Of a DNA stretch of 64,000 nucleotides, positions 57,291 to 64,000 are shown piece by piece (position 1 is the first letter of the stretch; every line of letters begins with the position of its first letter). The DNA comes from Sphingomonas astaxanthinifaciens DSM 22298 (lineage in GTDB: Bacteria; Pseudomonadota; Alphaproteobacteria; Sphingomonadales; Sphingomonadaceae), in NCBI RefSeq assembly GCF_000711715.1, contig NZ_JONN01000001.1, positions 1,116,001 through 1,180,000 of the forward strand, in the 5' to 3' direction. Position numbers and translations under genes: made by a program. The notes beneath the pieces were generated by a model. The model searched no databases. It was not told where the DNA came from and saw nothing but the letters and a program-made list of their open reading frames with translations.

Positions 57291-58060
57291 AGCAGCGGCT
57301 CCGCGCGGTCCGGAAGGCCATAGAGATAGCCGCCGCCGAAATAGCCCATCAATTGGTCTTCCTCGCGGCGGGTGATCTGACCGGCGGTGGCGATCGACGG
57401 GGCATTGGCGAACTGCGCCGCGCTGATCGCATCGACGTGGTAGACGCGCTTGCGGCCGTGGACGGTGCCCATCAGGAACGGCACCATCACGGTCCGGCCG
57501 CCGGTCGCGACATCGACGTAGCGGACGAGATGGTCCGAGCGATCGATCCAGACGTCGCTGATCTCGCCGACCACGACACCGTCCGCCGCGACCACCTTCA
57601 TGCCGACGAGGTTCGGGTCCTCGCGGGCGATCGACCAGTGCGAGTCGCTCGACAGCGGGACGATCCGGTTGCGGCCTTCCATGTCCTGGTCGGGCCATTC
57701 GGCGCGCTTCACCCACGAGGCCGGACCGACGCCGTCGACCAGCGGATCGCCCGTCGGGACATAGGGCGCGCCGGGGAAGCGGGCGAAGGGCTGGGCGGCG
57801 ATATCGACCGGCTCGCGGCCTTGCGCGGGCGTGGTCGCATAGCCCCGGTCGAAGGGCAGCTTGTAGCGCTTGAAGGTCGAGGCGGTCAGCGGGCCGAAGG
57901 CGCTGTCGACCCGGCCGGTGACCGAGTCCTCGAGGGGATAGCCCTCGCGGCGGTCCTCGCGGCGGAGGTAGACGACGAGGCCGATGAAGAAGAGCACGAA
58001 CGCGTAGAAGACCAGCTCCGCCACATCGAGCCGCCCGACGATGATTTCATGATGCTGCAT
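57287..58060 (-). CDS. puhA: Photosynthetic reaction centre H subunit PuhA
   Basis: PuhA caps the cytoplasmic side of the reaction centre and controls proton entry to QB. The 257-residue protein has one N-terminal helix (LDVAELVFYAFVLFFIGLVVYLRREDRREGYPLE) and the soluble PRC-barrel domain: GRNRIVPLSSDSHWSIAREDPNLVGMKVVAADG, GEISDVWIDRSDHLVRYVDV and the YFGGGYLYG end. Length is typical. lhaA lies 21 bases upstream. Confidence 0.97.
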   Translation of the reverse strand: MQHHEIIVGRLDVAELVFYAFVLFFIGLVVYLRREDRREGYPLEDSVTGRVDSAFGPLTASTFKRYKLPFDRGYATTPAQGREPVDIAAQPFARFPGAPYVPTGDPLVDGVGPASWVKRAEWPDQDMEGRNRIVPLSSDSHWSIAREDPNLVGMKVVAADGVVVGEISDVWIDRSDHLVRYVDVATGGRTVMVPFLMGTVHGRKRVYHVDAISAAQFANAPSIATAGQITRREEDQLMGYFGGGYLYGLPDRAEPLL

Positions 58061-58081
58061 GGCCCCGATCTCCTTTTCCTG

Positions 58082-59499
58082 TCAGCTCGGGAAGTGTGCC
58101 AGGCCGAAGCGCGGCGGATTGGCGGGCGGCGCGGTCTGCGCGCGCACCAGTGGCCCCAGCACCGCGACGGTGAGGAGCAACAGCAGGATTTCGGTGGCAT
58201 AGACCGCGCCATAGCCGGTGGCGCGGACCGCGAGCGTCTCGCCGAGCCGGCCGTTGGTGGCGAGCCCGGCGATGGCGTCGCGGGCGAGCCCACCGATGAA
58301 GATTGCGGCTCCGGCGGCCGAGGCCTGAACCGCGCCCCACGCGCCGAGCGCGAGGCCCGATTGCGCGTCGCGGGCGAGCGTCATGGCAGCGACCAGGGTC
58401 CCGACCATGAACAGGCCGCCACCGAAGCCGATCAACGCCGCGCCGATCATCAGCAGGAGGGGGAGCGATGTCGGCGCGGCGAAGATCACGAACAGGAAGG
58501 CGAACAGGCCGGCAACGCAGCCGAAGCCGGCCAGGCGGTGCGGCTCGCTGCCGCGGGCGAGACGCGCGCCCGCCAGCGCGAAGCCGATGAGCGCGCCCAG
58601 CGCCCAGACCGAGGTCAGCGAGGTCGTCGCCCCGACCGACAGGTGCAGGATCTCACCGCCATAAGGCTCGAGCAGCACGTCCTGCATGCTGAAGGCCGCG
58701 GTGCCGAGACCGAGGCCGACCAGCAGCCGGCGGGTGGTCTCGGCGCGCATCAGCTGCGCCCAGACCTCGCCGAAGGAAGGGCCGGGCGTGTTGACAATGG
58801 CCGCGCGCGGACGCCGCGGTTCCTGCTTCCAGCTGGCGGCGATGTTGAGCACCAGGGTCAGCAGCGCCGCGCCCTGGATGACCTGGACCAGCCGGGTCGG
58901 CGAGAATTCGGTGAGGAGCCCGCCGATGACGAGCGCGCTCACCATCGTGCCGGCGAGTAGCATGACGTAGAGCAGCGCCACCGCGCGCGGCCGGGCATGT
59001 TCGGGCGCAAGGTCGCTGACGAGCGCGAGGCCGGCGGTCTGGGCGACGTGCAGGCCGGTTCCCGTCAGCAGGAAGGCGAAGCCGCAGCCCAGAAGCCCGA
59101 CCGTGTGACCGGCGGGCACACTCAGGATCAGCAGGGCGAAGGGCATGAGCGCGAGGCCGCCGAACTGCAGCAATGTCCCGAACCACAGATAGGGCACGCG
59201 GCGCCAGCCGAGCAGCGAGCGATGATGATCGGACTTGTGGCCGATAAGCGCGCGGAACGGCGCGGCGAGCAAGGGAATGGCGATCAGCGCCGCGACCAGG
59301 CCCGCGGGCACGCCCAGCTCGACGATCATCACCCGGTTGAGCGTCCCGTTGAGCAGTGCGGCGGTCATGCCCGCGGTCAGCTGGAACAGCGAGAGGCGAA
59401 GCAGCCGGCCAAGCGGAAGCTCGACGGTCGCGGCATCGGCAAAGGGCAGCCAGGCGGTCGCGACCCTGGTCCACATGCCGGGCGAGAGGAGCCGCGCGC

Positions 59500-59503
<4 letters not shown>
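58082..59503 (-). CDS. lhaA: LH1 assembly protein LhaA (PucC/BCD family transporter fold)
   Basis: LhaA helps insert LH1 subunits and bacteriochlorophyll. The 473-residue, twelve-helix major-facilitator-type protein shows LLRLSLFQLTAGMTAALLNGTLNRVMIVELGVPAGLVA, APFRALIGHKSDHHRSLLGWRRVPYLWFGTLLQFGGLA and MQDVLLEPYGGEIL. The start is TTG at 59503, overlapping the bchM stop as TTGA; the ATG at 59476 would drop residues conserved before LPFADAATVELPL. Confidence 0.94.

Positions 59504-64000
<4,497 letters not shown>

Overview
The window is high-GC DNA from an aerobic anoxygenic phototroph, most likely an alphaproteobacterium of the Sphingomonadales. This is an inference from the gene content. Bacteriochlorophyll a, spheroidene/spirilloxanthin-type carotenoid and type-2 reaction-centre genes are present. 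The oxygen-dependent AcsF cyclase is the only cyclase seen, and no peripheral antenna, pufX or pufQ is present. The non-photosynthetic genes (DUF2794, DUF2490, TraB/GumN proteins, a Cpa/Tad pilus locus) also fit sphingomonads.

Left part (1-12.9 kb). A truncated gcvT runs off the left edge, led by a tandem glycine riboswitch. It is followed by a vanadium-haloperoxidase/PAP2-type secreted enzyme, ispH-rnhA and an FAD oxidoreductase. A compact tad/cpa pilus operon (cpaB-cpaC-cpaD-cpaE-tadB-tadC) comes next and ends in a strong terminator. It lacks the cpaF ATPase between cpaE and tadB.

Central housekeeping and accessory part (12.9-36.5 kb). This holds glyQS, three TraB/GumN-family paralogues interrupted by a small XRE-regulator/membrane-protein cassette, rsmD, an SRAP protein, cysE with DUF2794, a TauE-type exporter, obgE, purS-purQ, a tRNA-Arg(TCT), two rRNA-modification genes (an RluE-type pseudouridine synthase and rlmJ), a penicillin-acylase-family enzyme, an amidohydrolase and a TonB-dependent receptor without a visible signal peptide.

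Photosynthesis gene cluster (36.5 kb to the right edge). The forward arm is bchI-bchD-bchO-small ORF, then crtF, then the bchC-X-Y-Z-pufB-A-L-M-C superoperon. crtD-crtC lie on the reverse strand inside it. The reverse arm, read from the right edge, is bchH(partial)-bchL-bchM-lhaA-puhA-puhB-puhC-small ORF-acsF-puhE-hemA, which converges on pufC. Nearly all neighbours in these arms overlap by ATGA, GTGA or TTGA, which indicates tight translational coupling. Together they supply 5-aminolevulinate (HemA), Mg chelation (BchH/I/D), methylation (BchM), ring-E closure (AcsF), ring reductions (BchL, BchXYZ), side-chain oxidation (BchC), carotenoid modification (CrtC/D/F), the core LH1-RC (PufBALMC, PuhA) and its assembly factors (LhaA, PuhB/C/E). 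Exact TGT-N12-ACA palindromes, the PpsR/CrtJ operator consensus, lie upstream of bchI, between crtD and crtF, and upstream of bchC. The bchC site has a second near-match exactly 8 bp away. No ppsR gene is in the window.

The most notable observations are the PpsR operator set, the absence of cpaF from the pilus operon, the crtC gene nested in crtD without an ordinary start codon, a signal-less TonB receptor abutting the photosynthesis cluster, a Shine-Dalgarno-sequestering hairpin before a membrane-protein gene, and the operator-rich XRE cassette.
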